Shown: positions 32,716 to 41,318, counted from the stretch's first letter. The stretch: 50,584 nt of DNA from Streptomyces rhizosphaerihabitans (GCF_025399795.1 NZ_JAODTZ010000061.1:1-50584); one strand, 5' to 3'. Made by a program: numbers and translations. Notes: a model not told the origin generated them from the letters alone.

Positions 32716-33606
32716 ATGAGCGCGCCGCCCCTGGCACTCGTCCATGCCTGCCTGCGCGACGGCGCGGGCGGAAGCCCCACCGCCGTGGTGCTGGAGGAGG
32801 CGCGGCCGACCCTGACCGATGCGGAACGGCGCCGGGTGCCGGTGGAGGCGGGCACCTCGCACGCCGTCTACGTCCGCGTGCACCCCGGCGAGACCCGCGA
32901 ACCGATGGTGGACCTGCGCTTCTTCACCGCGGAGGGGGAGTTGCCGGCCTGCGGCCACGGAACGGTCGCCGCCCTGGCGTACCTCGCGTACCTCGCCTCG
33001 CGGAACGGTGCCCCGGAGCCCTGGCGGGCCACCCTCCGGACATCGGGACGCGTCTTCGACGGCTGGTCCGAACCGCGTGGGGCCCACTTCGCCGCCGCCT
33101 TCGATCCCGGCCCCGTGGACCTGCGCGAACCGACCGGGACGGAGCGAGCCCTCGCCCTGACCGCCCTGGGCGTGGCGCCGGACGAGTCCGGCCCCGACGT
33201 ACGTGTGGCGGCGATGGGAAGGGAGCGTCTCCTGGTTCCCGTTCCCGACCGCTCGGCGCTCGCCGCGCTGACCCCGGATCTCGACCGGCTCCGCGACGCC
33301 TGCGACCGCTTCGGCCTGCTGGGCGCGTACGTCTATTCCCCGCCGTCGCCCTCCGGCTCCCTTGCGGCCCGCATGTTCGCACCCTCGATCGGCGTCCCGG
33401 AGGACATCGCCAACGCCAACAGCAGCGCCTGCCTGGCCGCCCACCTGGCCGGACAGGGCACCGCCGAGCTCACCATCGACATGGGCGACGCACTCGGCAG
33501 CCCCGCCACGATCACCGCCACGGCCCACTCCGGCAGCCGGGGACCGCGAATCCGACTGGGCGGAACGGCAAGCGTCGACCACACGAGGAACGCGCCCGGG
33601 GTCTGA
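32716..33606 (+). CDS. PhzF family isomerase/epimerase-like protein
   Basis: A 296-aa protein starting at ATG 32716, with AGGT upstream. The two-lobed diaminopimelate-epimerase-like PhzF fold is indicated by the N-terminal GGSPTAVVLEEA, a probable catalytic Glu in VEAGTSHAVYV, the glycine loop ELPACGHGTVAALAYLA, and in the second lobe MFAPSIGVPEDIANANSSACLAAHL. PhzF proteins isomerise dihydro-hydroxyanthranilate in phenazine synthesis, but most homologues have unknown substrates and no phenazine genes are nearby. The first lobe is slightly short for the family. Confidence 0.88.
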   Translation: MSAPPLALVHACLRDGAGGSPTAVVLEEARPTLTDAERRRVPVEAGTSHAVYVRVHPGETREPMVDLRFFTAEGELPACGHGTVAALAYLAYLASRNGAPEPWRATLRTSGRVFDGWSEPRGAHFAAAFDPGPVDLREPTGTERALALTALGVAPDESGPDVRVAAMGRERLLVPVPDRSALAALTPDLDRLRDACDRFGLLGAYVYSPPSPSGSLAARMFAPSIGVPEDIANANSSACLAAHLAGQGTAELTIDMGDALGSPATITATAHSGSRGPRIRLGGTASVDHTRNAPGV

Positions 33607-33615
33607 CCGCGCCGC

Positions 33616-33810
33616 TCAGTCCTGACCGCTGCGGCTGCGGCCGTCGTTACGCCGGCGGTGTTTCTCCGAGTACCTCAGCAGTTCGCCGGCCGTGATCGTC
33701 ACGACGGCCACGACGCGAACCCATCGCGGGCCACCTCTGGCATCCCAGACCACGCACACGCACCCCGCGACGACGAGCAGCAGGACGCCGAGCAGCACCA
33801 TGATGGTCAC
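33616..33810 (-). CDS. Small single-pass membrane protein
   Basis: A 64-aa protein starting at GTG 33808-33810, with GGGGAG about four bases upstream. It has one hydrophobic helix (IMVLLGVLLLVVAGCVCVVW) followed by a basic, Arg-rich tail (RYSEKHRRRNDGRSR). The good RBS supports translation. Function is unknown. It is divergent from the large surface protein gene. Confidence 0.65.
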   Translation of the reverse strand: MTIMVLLGVLLLVVAGCVCVVWDARGGPRWVRVVAVVTITAGELLRYSEKHRRRNDGRSRSGQD

Positions 33811-34080
33811 GGATCTCCCCCGGTTCGTTCGTACGCCTCGGTCTTCCCCTCAAGAGGGGGCGCCGACACCCGGGGTTGCAGAGCGGCCGGGAAATCTTCG
33901 CGGTCGGCGAGCGGACGTGATCCGTGCGCCCTGCCGGCCGCGGGTTGTGCCGGTCGGTCAACCCGGCACCGGTCCGCACCGGTCGAGTTCGAAGCCCGTA
34001 CAACTCTTCGATCTCCTGTCTGGTAGGCGAATGTTCTCGCGCCGTTCACGGCGCGTGTCCTTGGTCTTCGGAGGGGTTTC

Positions 34081-35757
34081 GTGAGGGTGAGCGAAGTACG
34101 GCGCGGGGTGTGGGCCGCGGCCGGGGTGCTGGCGGTGGCCGCGGCGGTGGTGGGTGTGCCGTCCGGGCGTGCCGTCGCCGTCGGGGCGGGGCTGGAGGTC
34201 GCCGCGGATTCCGGCGACTACACCGTGAAGGCCGAGCCCTATACGGACACCGGCCCGAGCAGTTCCGTGACGCTGAGCAACACGGGTACGACGAAGATCA
34301 CGTCGTACACGCTCACCGTCGACTACACCTCGCTCGGCGGAGTGGTGGACGTCGCCGCCCCCTTCTCCGGATGCGCGAAGAAGACCGAGGGCGTCCTGGT
34401 CTGTCAGGGCAAGGACGCTCCCGCACCCGGCAGAACGACCCGGCTCGGCGGCTTCCGGGCGCGGAGCCTGAAGGGTGCGCGGGGCGGGACCACCGGCGAG
34501 ATCCGGGTCAGCGGACAGGCCGACGGTGCCGCGATCACCGAACGGGTGTGGAAGGTCGACATCAAGGACAGCGGGCTCGTCCAGGACCGTGTCACGGGAG
34601 AGGGGGAGGGCAAGGTGAAACCCGGCGCCGAGGTGCGTCCGGGCGAGGGCTTCACCTACTTCGGCGCGAACACGCTCAAGGGCACCGACTTCTTCATGTA
34701 CGCCTCGCACGCGTCGTTCAAGCAGGAGTTCAGCAACTGCCAGTACGGCAAGCTGCCGATCGACCTGGACGGCGACCCGGCCAGGCACGTCACCGACGTG
34801 GCGCTCGCGGCGGCGGTCTGTCACTTCGACGACACGATCGAGGTGGGCGACTCCTACGACGTGTCCCCAGGACCGCTCAGGATCGACGACGACGCACGCA
34901 CCGTGAAGTGGTACGGCTGGCCGGGCGGTACGGACGAGCTGAAGAGGATGACCGACGTCCACCCCGGCGGGGGCCCCGAGCTGAAGCTCGTGCCGCGCCC
35001 GGACGACGCACCCCCGGGGAAGCCGCAGGTGGGCCCGAGCGGCACCTTCTACACGGTCGACAACACGGCGGACATCCAAGCCCTCGGCGCCTCGGCGGAG
35101 GGACGACCGGGTGACGTGGTCACGGTGGATGTCGGGTACCGCAACAACGGTCCCGGCGGTGTGCCCACCTGGAACGGCAGTCGGCCCATCGAAGATCCCT
35201 CGGTGTGGACGACGGTCACCATTCCCCCGGGCACGACCGCGGTGAAGGTGCCGGAGCGGTGTCGGACCGTCAACAGCCGCAAGAGCGAGCCCGGTGGCCG
35301 TAGCTACGAGTGTTGGGAGGAGACCAACGACTGGTGGGTCGGTCCCGGCGAGCGTCTCGTGTGGTCCTTCGGCCTGCGCGTCGACAAGGTGTCGGCCCTC
35401 AAGCCCGGCAAGGTGTCGCTGGAGGTGCTGCCCGAGAGTGACAGCAACACGAGGAACGACACCGCCGCCATCACCGTGAAGGAGCCGGGCTCGACGGGTG
35501 GTACCGGTGGTTCCGGCGGCGGGAACGGGTCTTCCGGAGGAACGACGGGCGGCTCGTCCGGCTCGGGTTCCAACGGCGGGTCCGGGTCCGGGTCCGCCGG
35601 GGGTGCCCACGACACGTCGTCCACCTCCGGGCAGACCGGATCCATGGCGAGCACGGGAGCGGGAGCTACCCCGTGGATCGCCGGAACGGCGGGCGTCCTC
35701 ACCGCGGGCCTCGGCACGGTCCTGTTCACTACGGCCCGCAGGCGGCGGCGGACCTGA
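34081..35757 (+). CDS. Cell-surface protein A with C-terminal membrane anchor
   Basis: A 558-aa exported protein starting at GTG 34081, with GGAGGGG upstream. The signal peptide covers ~1-33 (VWAAAGVLAVAAAVVGVP). An N-terminal beta domain (ADSGDYTVKAEPYTDTG, Cys pair 98/107) is followed by a domain with FSNCQYG and AAAVCHFDD ending in DSYDVSPGPL. The next domain starts DIQALGASAEGRPGDVVTVDVG and has Cys pair PERCRTV / SYECWEE. A Gly/Ser linker (~475-520) leads to a terminal helix (WIAGTAGVLTAGLGTVLF) and RRRRR. The last two domains resemble CARDB/DUF11-type beta sandwiches and match the two genes at 36077-38661. There is an STGAG before the helix but no clear LPXTG. Role unknown. Confidence 0.85.
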   Translation: MRVSEVRRGVWAAAGVLAVAAAVVGVPSGRAVAVGAGLEVAADSGDYTVKAEPYTDTGPSSSVTLSNTGTTKITSYTLTVDYTSLGGVVDVAAPFSGCAKKTEGVLVCQGKDAPAPGRTTRLGGFRARSLKGARGGTTGEIRVSGQADGAAITERVWKVDIKDSGLVQDRVTGEGEGKVKPGAEVRPGEGFTYFGANTLKGTDFFMYASHASFKQEFSNCQYGKLPIDLDGDPARHVTDVALAAAVCHFDDTIEVGDSYDVSPGPLRIDDDARTVKWYGWPGGTDELKRMTDVHPGGGPELKLVPRPDDAPPGKPQVGPSGTFYTVDNTADIQALGASAEGRPGDVVTVDVGYRNNGPGGVPTWNGSRPIEDPSVWTTVTIPPGTTAVKVPERCRTVNSRKSEPGGRSYECWEETNDWWVGPGERLVWSFGLRVDKVSALKPGKVSLEVLPESDSNTRNDTAAITVKEPGSTGGTGGSGGGNGSSGGTTGGSSGSGSNGGSGSGSAGGAHDTSSTSGQTGSMASTGAGATPWIAGTAGVLTAGLGTVLFTTARRRRRT

Positions 35758-36076
35758 GCGCGCCGCTGCCCGGGGCTTGCTCCGTCGCACGGACCGCAGC
35801 CATGAAAACCCTTGTTCGGCACCGGCCGAGGCGCACGATCCGGGGGAACCATGGCCGTGTCGCTGTCCGACTTCACGAGCCCCGGGAGCGGCGGGCGACA
35901 GGCGACAGAGGGCAGGCGGCAGACGGACGGGCGACGGACGGACAGGCGACGGACGCGAAAGCCCTTCTCGCGGAGAGCGAGCGCGAAGCGGCCGAGCGGC
36001 TTCTGATGGCCGAGCGACTTCTGATCGGCCGCACTGGGCCGGAAGGGCTTCGCGAAGCCCTCCCCTCCCCCTGCTC
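35758..36076. other. Intergenic region between convergent surface genes
   Basis: 319 bp without a credible gene. It contains degenerate gggcgacggacg repeats (about 35890-35955), two copies of gccgagcg(g/a)cttctgat (about 35990-36026), and the hairpin listed next. Confidence 0.6.
36044..36061. terminator. Bidirectional terminator hairpin
   Basis: Perfect palindrome AGGGCTT-CGCG-AAGCCCT between the convergent surface-protein genes, followed by a pyrimidine run on the plus strand. Confidence 0.85.
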
Positions 36077-37495
36077 CTACCGCACCTCTACCTCGATTCG
36101 TGCCGTGCTGTTCTCCGGGTGGGGATCGTCCTCCCGGTACATCGTGGTGACGGACCCGGGCCGCAGGTCCCGCGACGCCTCGATGCGGAACTCGAACGCG
36201 TACCGCAGTTCATTCCCGACCGCGAGGAACTGCCCGATGGTCCCCCTGCAGCCGTAACCCCGCCCCTTGGGTTTGCCCAGCCCCACAATGTCCTTGTATC
36301 GCGCGGAGGGCCGGTTCGTCCTGTACCCGTAGCAGGTGGGCGGGGCGTGCACCACGGTCACGCCCGGAGGCACGGACAGCCACAACTGGCCGTAGTTGCT
36401 CAGCTCCTCCTTCTGCGTGGGGTTCCTGGAACCGGGCCCGAGGTTGCGCACGGTGAATTCAGCCCGCACCACTTCGCCGGGCCTGCCCCGCAGGGTGGTC
36501 CCGGTGACGGCGAAGTCCGCGGTATTGGCCACGTCCACGGCGGTGTCCAGCGGCTGCCAGACAGTCCCGTCCGTGCGTATGTGCGTGGGAGCAGCGGACC
36601 GGGGGACAGCCGTCAGCTCGTCGGGTCCGTCGCCCGTCCGTTCGTTGCCCAGGGGTATCTGCACCAGGCGGGCGTCGGCCGGCATCGATCTGACTTGGTA
36701 CCCGATGGTTTCCCGCATGGCATGGACGTCGGCCCGCACCGCGCCGAGATCGAGGTCGTACGAGGCCAGCGGTTCGAAGGGGCCCAGCACCTTGCAACTC
36801 ACGGTCGTCGAGCGGGTCTCCGAGCTCACCCACACGCAGTTACGGAACCGCTTGGTGAGCGACAGGCCCGGCGAGAGCGTCAGTTCGACCCGGACCGCCG
36901 GGAGAGGGGCGCGGGTGAAGTTGGTGAAGCCGCCCGGCAGCGGCAGCGTCCCGCCGGGGGTGAGCTGTTCGCGGGCGTTCGTCCCCCGGTCGAACGTCGG
37001 CCCGGTCTCCGGGACCGTGACCGTGTACCGCTGCATGCCGCGCGAGCCGTCCCCGGCGGTGGCCGTGATCCGCACCTGATGAAACGTGCCCACGGTCGAG
37101 GTCTTCGGGCGGCCGACGCGCACCGCTCCGACCCGGACGGGCACGCCCTTCCTGACCGGGCCGATGCCGTGGCAGACGCCGATCAGGTCGCCGTCGGCGT
37201 CGCAGGGCACGTCCACGTCGTCCGAGACGCCCTTCAGGGCGGAGGCGTCGACGGTCACGGTCACGTCGGTGAGGTCGGCCCGCTCCACGTTGGACACCCA
37301 GATGCCGTTGGAGTAGCCGGACCCGTACTGGGGCTGGATCTCGTTCGTCGGGCTGTCGACGACGACCACCAGGGGGCGTGTGGTGGCGTCGGGCCGGGTG
37401 TCCGCGGCGGCCGATGCCGTGACCAGCTGGGCACCGACGATCAGGGCCGTGCCGACGAGCGTGAGGCTGCGCGGGCGTCGGGGGATGCGATTCAT
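36077..37495 (-). CDS. Secreted surface-type protein C, no anchor
   Basis: A 472-aa exported protein starting at ATG 37493-37495, which overlaps the upstream gene stop by 4 bp (ATGA). The signal peptide covers ~1-30 (LTLVGTALIVGAQLVTASAA). An N-terminal beta domain has a Cys pair in DVPCDADGDLIGVCHG. The shared domain 1 is LPLPGGFTNFT, FRNCVWV and SCKVLGPF, closing with ASYDLDLG. Shared domain 2 is TTLRGRPGEVVRAEFTVRNLGPG, VSVPPGVTVV, Cys pair PTCYGY / GYGCRG and a terminal DPHPENSTARIEV. Unlike its two relatives it ends without a membrane helix, so it is probably released or held by partners. Function unknown. Confidence 0.85.
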   Translation of the reverse strand: MNRIPRRPRSLTLVGTALIVGAQLVTASAAADTRPDATTRPLVVVVDSPTNEIQPQYGSGYSNGIWVSNVERADLTDVTVTVDASALKGVSDDVDVPCDADGDLIGVCHGIGPVRKGVPVRVGAVRVGRPKTSTVGTFHQVRITATAGDGSRGMQRYTVTVPETGPTFDRGTNAREQLTPGGTLPLPGGFTNFTRAPLPAVRVELTLSPGLSLTKRFRNCVWVSSETRSTTVSCKVLGPFEPLASYDLDLGAVRADVHAMRETIGYQVRSMPADARLVQIPLGNERTGDGPDELTAVPRSAAPTHIRTDGTVWQPLDTAVDVANTADFAVTGTTLRGRPGEVVRAEFTVRNLGPGSRNPTQKEELSNYGQLWLSVPPGVTVVHAPPTCYGYRTNRPSARYKDIVGLGKPKGRGYGCRGTIGQFLAVGNELRYAFEFRIEASRDLRPGSVTTMYREDDPHPENSTARIEVEVR

Positions 37496-38661
37496 CGGGA
37501 CTCCCGGGGGGTACGGGCGGCCGCGGACCGGCGCCGCAGCCACAGGATGCCGCCGCCCAGCGCCAGTCCCGCGGCGACGCCGCCTGCGAGGACGTAGGGG
37601 AGAGGGGCGCCGCCCCCGGAGACCGACGGCGTGCCCGGGGCGCCGGCGATGTCGACCTTGATGGCGGCCGAGTTGTTCGACAGGTCGCTGTCCCCGTGGC
37701 CGATGGACCCCGCCATCCGGATTCTGCCGGGCCTGTTGTCGGCCCGGTCGATGCGGAACACGAAGGGGAAGTTTTCGAACTGACCCGGGGACATGGTCCG
37801 GCTCTTGTCGAGACGGTGCTGCCAGCAGTAGTAGTGGGAGGCGCCCGGGGCGCCCTTGTCCGTGTGCCCGCGCTCCTCGCCCCGGCAGAAGTCCGGGGCC
37901 TCGACGGCCGTCAGCCCGGGCGGCACCGTCAGCTTGACCACGACCGCCGTCTCGTTGTCCTCCTCGTCGTCGAAGACGGCCCACTCGCCCGCGGGACCGT
38001 TGTTGAAGAAGAAGAAGTCGGCCTTGACGGCGTCTCCCCGCTTGCCGCGCAGGGTCACCTCGTTGACCGAGAGGTCGATGGGGGTGTCGACCTCGACACG
38101 GGTCGACACCACGTCGTACGCGGCCGGAGCCGGCCGGACGTGCCGGTCGGGGTGGCCGCGCTCGGTGAAGGCCAGCGTCCGGCCCGTGCCCCGGCGTGCG
38201 CCCTTCGGCAACTCGTCGTCGGTGCCTGCTCCGTAGGAGATGTGCCCGCCGCCCGACGCGTTGTCGACCTTCGCCTCGCCGAGGTCCAGATCGTAGGACC
38301 GGCCGGGCCGCACCGTACCTTCCAGTCGGCAGATCATGCTGTTGACCAGCAAGGTCTCAGCGTCCTCCTGGTACCAGCAGTTGCCGAACTCGTCGGCGAA
38401 GGAGAGGTAGCGGTCGAGGTGGACCCTCAGATAGAGGGTGTCGAGCGTCCGCCCGGTGCCGTTGGTGAATCCTCCGGGCAGGTCGAACGACGCCCCCGGG
38501 GCCGCGGTGACCTTCTCGACCGCCCGGTCGAAGCGGAGCTTGTCCTCCTCGGCGGCGGCGAGGTGCGGTGTCCCCAGGACCATCAGCAGACCGGCCACCA
38601 GGGCGAGCAGCGCGGTGCGGCCGGATCGCTGCCCGCGGGTGTGACTCTCTCGACGGGGCAC
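37492..38661 (-). CDS. Cell-surface protein B with C-terminal membrane anchor
   Basis: A 389-aa exported protein starting at GTG 38659-38661, with GGAGGG upstream. The signal peptide covers ~1-37 (ALLALVAGLLMVLGTPHLAAA). Shared domain 1 is SFDLPGGFTNGT, FGNCWYQ and MICRLEGTV, closing with RSYDLDLG. Shared domain 2 is VTLRGKRGDAVKADFFFFNNGPAG, VPPGLTAV, Cys pair PDFCRGE / HYYCWQH and DSDLSNNSAAIKV. A C-terminal helix (YVLAGGVAAGLALGGGILWL) with a basic tail anchors it. It is translationally coupled to the 472-aa gene downstream. The domain set repeats that of the 558-aa protein on the opposite strand. Confidence 0.85.
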   Translation of the reverse strand: MPRRESHTRGQRSGRTALLALVAGLLMVLGTPHLAAAEEDKLRFDRAVEKVTAAPGASFDLPGGFTNGTGRTLDTLYLRVHLDRYLSFADEFGNCWYQEDAETLLVNSMICRLEGTVRPGRSYDLDLGEAKVDNASGGGHISYGAGTDDELPKGARRGTGRTLAFTERGHPDRHVRPAPAAYDVVSTRVEVDTPIDLSVNEVTLRGKRGDAVKADFFFFNNGPAGEWAVFDDEEDNETAVVVKLTVPPGLTAVEAPDFCRGEERGHTDKGAPGASHYYCWQHRLDKSRTMSPGQFENFPFVFRIDRADNRPGRIRMAGSIGHGDSDLSNNSAAIKVDIAGAPGTPSVSGGGAPLPYVLAGGVAAGLALGGGILWLRRRSAAARTPRESR

Positions 38662-39011
38662 AGGCCCTCCGTACGTCGTGGAACGTCGGTGGGCCGGCCC
38701 CTTGGAGCAGGCCCACCGGACGGTGTGCTCGCACGATGAGACCAAGATCGCCGTACGAAGGTTGTACGTGCCCGGGCGTCAGGCCCCGTCGCCGGCAGCC
38801 CCTCGGCGACGTAGTCCGTGGACACCCTTGTACTCGTCCCCGGTGAGATCCGTCGGCGTGTCGACACCGAGGTCGGGAACCGCCGTACGCCACAAGGCAG
38901 TTCCGCCAGAAGCCGCACGACCAGGCGTCTGCTGCTGCGCCCCGGCCGGATCACCCGGGCAGGAACCCGGTTCGGGTGATCCGGGCCGCCGGGCGGTAGG
39001 CGGCGGGCGTT
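38662..39011. other. Intergenic region upstream of surface protein B
   Basis: 350 bp that should contain the promoter of the B-C surface operon. It holds the strong hairpin listed next. No gene is credible here. Confidence 0.55.
38946..38984 (-). terminator. Strong terminator hairpin
   Basis: Perfect 12-bp inverted repeat CCGGATCACCCG / CGGGTGATCCGG with a 15-base loop, 28 bp after the stop of the 109-aa gene on the minus strand. It marks the border between the surface cluster and the accretion zone. Confidence 0.85.
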
Positions 39012-39341
39012 TCAGTCCAGTCTCTTCCCCATGCGCGCTGAAAACTTCTCCGTGTCCTTTGTGTGCCACCACTCGAACAGGTGGGTGCGTACAAGGAACA
39101 CGAGGTAATCCAGAGTGTCCTCGGCAAGGTCTCCGCTCACCAGACTCGCTTCATGGCCCTCATAGTCGAGTGAGACTTCCCAAAGCTGCCCGGAGACGCC
39201 GACCCGGATCTTCAGAAGCAATTTCGGGAAGACGGACGGCACCTTCACCTCAAGGACTTCAAGAGAGGTCCCTCCGCCCTGGCTCTGCAGTCCTGAAAGC
39301 TTTTGAGTGAGTGCTTCCCTTACTTGCTCCGGGGTGGCCAT
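39012..39341 (-). CDS. Unknown 109-aa soluble protein, partner of the secreted 170-aa protein
   Basis: A 109-aa cytoplasmic protein starting at ATG 39339-39341, only ten bases after the stop of the secreted 170-aa gene, so the two are probably translated from one mRNA. Features are an N-terminal amphipathic helix (PEQVREALTQKLSGLQ), beta-rich middle (LEVLEVKVPSVFPKLLLKIRVG), and an acidic C-terminal helical part (DLAEDTLDYLVFLVRTHLFEWW). It has no signal peptide or membrane segment. A small acidic protein behind a secreted one fits an immunity or chaperone role, but this is inference. I do not recognise the family. Confidence 0.75.
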   Translation of the reverse strand: MATPEQVREALTQKLSGLQSQGGGTSLEVLEVKVPSVFPKLLLKIRVGVSGQLWEVSLDYEGHEASLVSGDLAEDTLDYLVFLVRTHLFEWWHTKDTEKFSARMGKRLD

Positions 39342-39351
39342 ATGGGTCCTC

Positions 39352-39864
39352 TCAGCACACTGTCTCTGCGCTCGCTGAAGGTGCGGCTATGGGCCGGGCT
39401 GTGTACTCTACCGTGGCCGTGATGATTCCCTGGGGTGTGAGACCACCCGGCCTCCCTCCCAGGGGGCCCTTATTGACGACCACCTTGAAGTTCTTCCTCG
39501 GATTCGGGGAGCAGCCGGTGCCCACCTTGTACCGGTAGTACACCCCGGGGCTTTTCTCGTAGCCGTTGAAGAGTGTGTCGCCTATCTTGTTCTTGAAACT
39601 GGTGCTCCAGCGTCCGCGCGCAACTATGTGGTTGTAGCCCCAGGTCTGCGTTCCGCAGCGCAGAGGCATCCTTTTCGGGCCGATCCAGAAGGTGTAGGCG
39701 ACCTTTGAGTAGTGCTGTGACCGGCAGGGGTTCGACGCGCTCACTGTGGCTGCTGCGGGCATCCCGGTGGATGCGGTCGCAGGTGTAGGTGCGGTGAGCA
39801 GGACAGCGGCTCCTGCTGCCGCGATGAAGGCAGCGGTGGATTTACGTAAATGCGTAGCGCGCAC
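39352..39864 (-). CDS. Secreted 170-aa protein of unknown function, TTA-containing
   Basis: A 170-aa exported protein starting at GTG 39862-39864, with AAAGGCG upstream. The signal peptide covers ~1-33 (STAAFIAAAGAAVLLTAP, cleavage after ATAS). The mature domain (~130 aa) is basic and Tyr/Trp/Gly-rich: SQHYSKVAYTFWIGPKRMPL, GYNHIVARGRWSTSFKNKIG, GVYYRYKVGTGCSPNPRKNF. It has four cysteines plus His and Arg residues. Codon 6 is TTA (39847-39849), so translation should depend on the bldA tRNA and be developmentally timed. The next gene is a small soluble partner. An effector or antimicrobial role is possible but unproven. Confidence 0.75.
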   Translation of the reverse strand: MRATHLRKSTAAFIAAAGAAVLLTAPTPATASTGMPAAATVSASNPCRSQHYSKVAYTFWIGPKRMPLRCGTQTWGYNHIVARGRWSTSFKNKIGDTLFNGYEKSPGVYYRYKVGTGCSPNPRKNFKVVVNKGPLGGRPGGLTPQGIITATVEYTARPIAAPSASAETVC

Positions 39865-40696
39865 GTTTTCGCCTTTCGGTGCTCGAATCTTCCTTATGTC
39901 TTCTGTAGGCCTACTTATGCTCTCCTCGTGGGATTTAAAGGTGCAAGGAATCTCCGCGTGACCATGCTCACGCCCTGGAGTGGAACCGATACGGCGAGTT
40001 GTCCATCTTGAACTTGACCGGGCCGGGCAGGACCTGAGGCCCACTCAGCCGCCGAAGCCGCCCGGATCCGGCAGCTCGCCCTCGGGCGGCGGCTCCGCCT
40101 CCAGTGGCTTGCCGAACGCGGTAAATGGCCAGGTGCGGTCCGAAAGCCCGTCGCCGCGCACCGACTCGGCGGGCGACTTCCTGATCCAGCGGTCCTGCTC
40201 CGCCGTACTCGGCGTCTCCTGCCCCGATGGCTGATCGAGGTGGGCGCGGTTCGGCCGGACGTAGTCCGTCTCTCCGCTCCGGATCTGTTCGAGCCCGGCG
40301 CCTGATGGCGAGCGTCACCGGCGATGCCTCACCGGCCATGTCTCACCTGGTGCAGACGGCGGTCGATCAGCGCGTGTCCATCGGTGCTCACGTACGACAG
40401 GCGCGCCGCGACCTGGCGCGGCCCGATCCCTCCCAGCACACCGGAAGACCGGCGGGCGCTCCGACCACGTCCGTGGACGGACCCTCGTCTTCGGTCTCAT
40501 CCACCCCCAAAAGCCCATCTTTGAGGGCGAGTTGCCTCATCGTCCAGCCAACTGCCGTGGTACGCAGAGAGGTTGGCGGCGTGTTCGACGTCACGGTAGA
40601 AAACATGATCGAAAAATATGTCCACCTTTGGTCCATCTGACGTAGGGTCACTGTTGCTCGCCGGACTGCCCGAGTGAGCATAAGGAAGGACATGTG
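39865..40696. other. Gene-poor stretch with decayed mobile DNA
   Basis: 832 bp with lower GC than the core. It holds the promoter region of the 170-aa gene (10-bp palindrome GTAGGCCTAC at 39905-39914), decayed minus-strand coding fragments (40045-40440, listed next), and an AT-rich patch near 40595-40632 upstream of the 144-aa gene. No intact gene is seen. Confidence 0.5.
40045..40440 (-). pseudogene. Decayed IS transposase and unknown coding fragments
   Basis: On the minus strand, the fragment at about 40329-40440 reads RQVAARLSYVSTDGHALIDRRL before a stop. This resembles the conserved GHALIDRxLY segment of IS701-type transposases. A second fragment, stopping at 40045, reads LEQIRSGETDYVRPNRAHLD and later DRTWPFTAFGKPLEAEPPP with no start codon and an upstream stop. 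Both look like relics. The IS701 assignment rests on one motif. Confidence 0.4.
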
Positions 40697-41131
40697 ATGC
40701 GCCACAAGATCGCGGCTCTGGCCGCAACTACCGTTCTGCTTGCCGGCGGAGCACTCGCCACCGCGACTTCGGCGTCGGCAACTGTTGATCCGCCCAGCGG
40801 CGGTTGGGATCACACGTGGACCACCACGGACTCGAACAATGGTGGCACGGTCTACATAGCCGAGCACGGCGACCACGTCTCGGTCTGCGACACGGCAGCC
40901 GACGGATACGCTCCCCGGGTCCGAATCGCCAACGAGGAGCAGACTGTCCCCGGCGCCTATGACACCCGCTACACCCTCACCGCCTCGGGCGGAGAGGGAT
41001 CATGCGTCTCGGCCAGTGCTTCGCAGGGGGGCGTGTACGACCTCCCTGAGAACGTCAAGATCGGCGTCACGGTCTACCTGGGTCCGGACTACAAGTACCA
41101 GTCCACGCACTATTACCTCAACGACAACTAG
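40697..41131 (+). CDS. Small secreted protein, unknown function
   Basis: A 144-aa exported protein starting at ATG 40697, with GGAAGGA six bases upstream. The signal peptide covers ~1-28 (KIAALAATTVLLAGGALAT, cleavage after SASA). The mature part is acidic, Asp/Gly/Ser/Tyr-rich, with two cysteines (DHVSVCDTAAD and GEGSCVSASA) likely to form a disulfide, and it ends YKYQSTHYYLNDN. The pattern suggests a single beta-sandwich. A hairpin follows immediately and then the first tRNA fragment, so it is an isolated transcription unit in the integration zone. Confidence 0.8.
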   Translation: MRHKIAALAATTVLLAGGALATATSASATVDPPSGGWDHTWTTTDSNNGGTVYIAEHGDHVSVCDTAADGYAPRVRIANEEQTVPGAYDTRYTLTASGGEGSCVSASASQGGVYDLPENVKIGVTVYLGPDYKYQSTHYYLNDN

Positions 41132-41141
41132 CCGGTACGCA

Positions 41142-41157
41142 GGGGCGGAAGCGCCCC
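41142..41157 (+). terminator. Terminator hairpin after the 144-aa gene
   Basis: GGGGCG-gaag-CGCCCC, inside a wider cgcaggg/ccctgcg pairing, ten bases after the stop. Confidence 0.75.
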
Positions 41158-41232
41158 CGCGCACCCTGCGTGGCCAACGCGCCGACGCCGCTGGACCCGC
41201 GTACGGGCGGTCGTGCCGGCCTTGCGCAGACG

Positions 41233-41266
41233 GAGAGCGGGACCCGGTGAGACTGGGCCCGCTCTC
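41233..41266 (-). terminator. Hairpin downstream of tRNA fragment 1
   Basis: GAGAGCGGG / CCCGCTCTC, 9-bp arms and a 16-base loop. On the minus strand it lies 52 bp after the 3' end of tRNA fragment 1 and would act as the tRNA terminator. Confidence 0.7.
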
Positions 41267-41318
41267 TCATGCCGGCATCGGCCACGGTCGGCGCTTGATT
41301 TCTGCTGATCCCCGGCGA

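Noticed and set aside
31035..33695. Plus-strand 886-codon frame running through ku and the PhzF-like gene
   Set aside because: Out-of-frame reading of two well-defined genes and the gap between them; extreme Arg/Gly content.
36077..37984. N-terminal extension of the 472-aa surface protein up to 37984
   Set aside because: The extension lies antisense-frame within the upstream gene; the ATG at 37493-37495 gives an immediate signal peptide and a 4-bp overlap typical of coupled genes.
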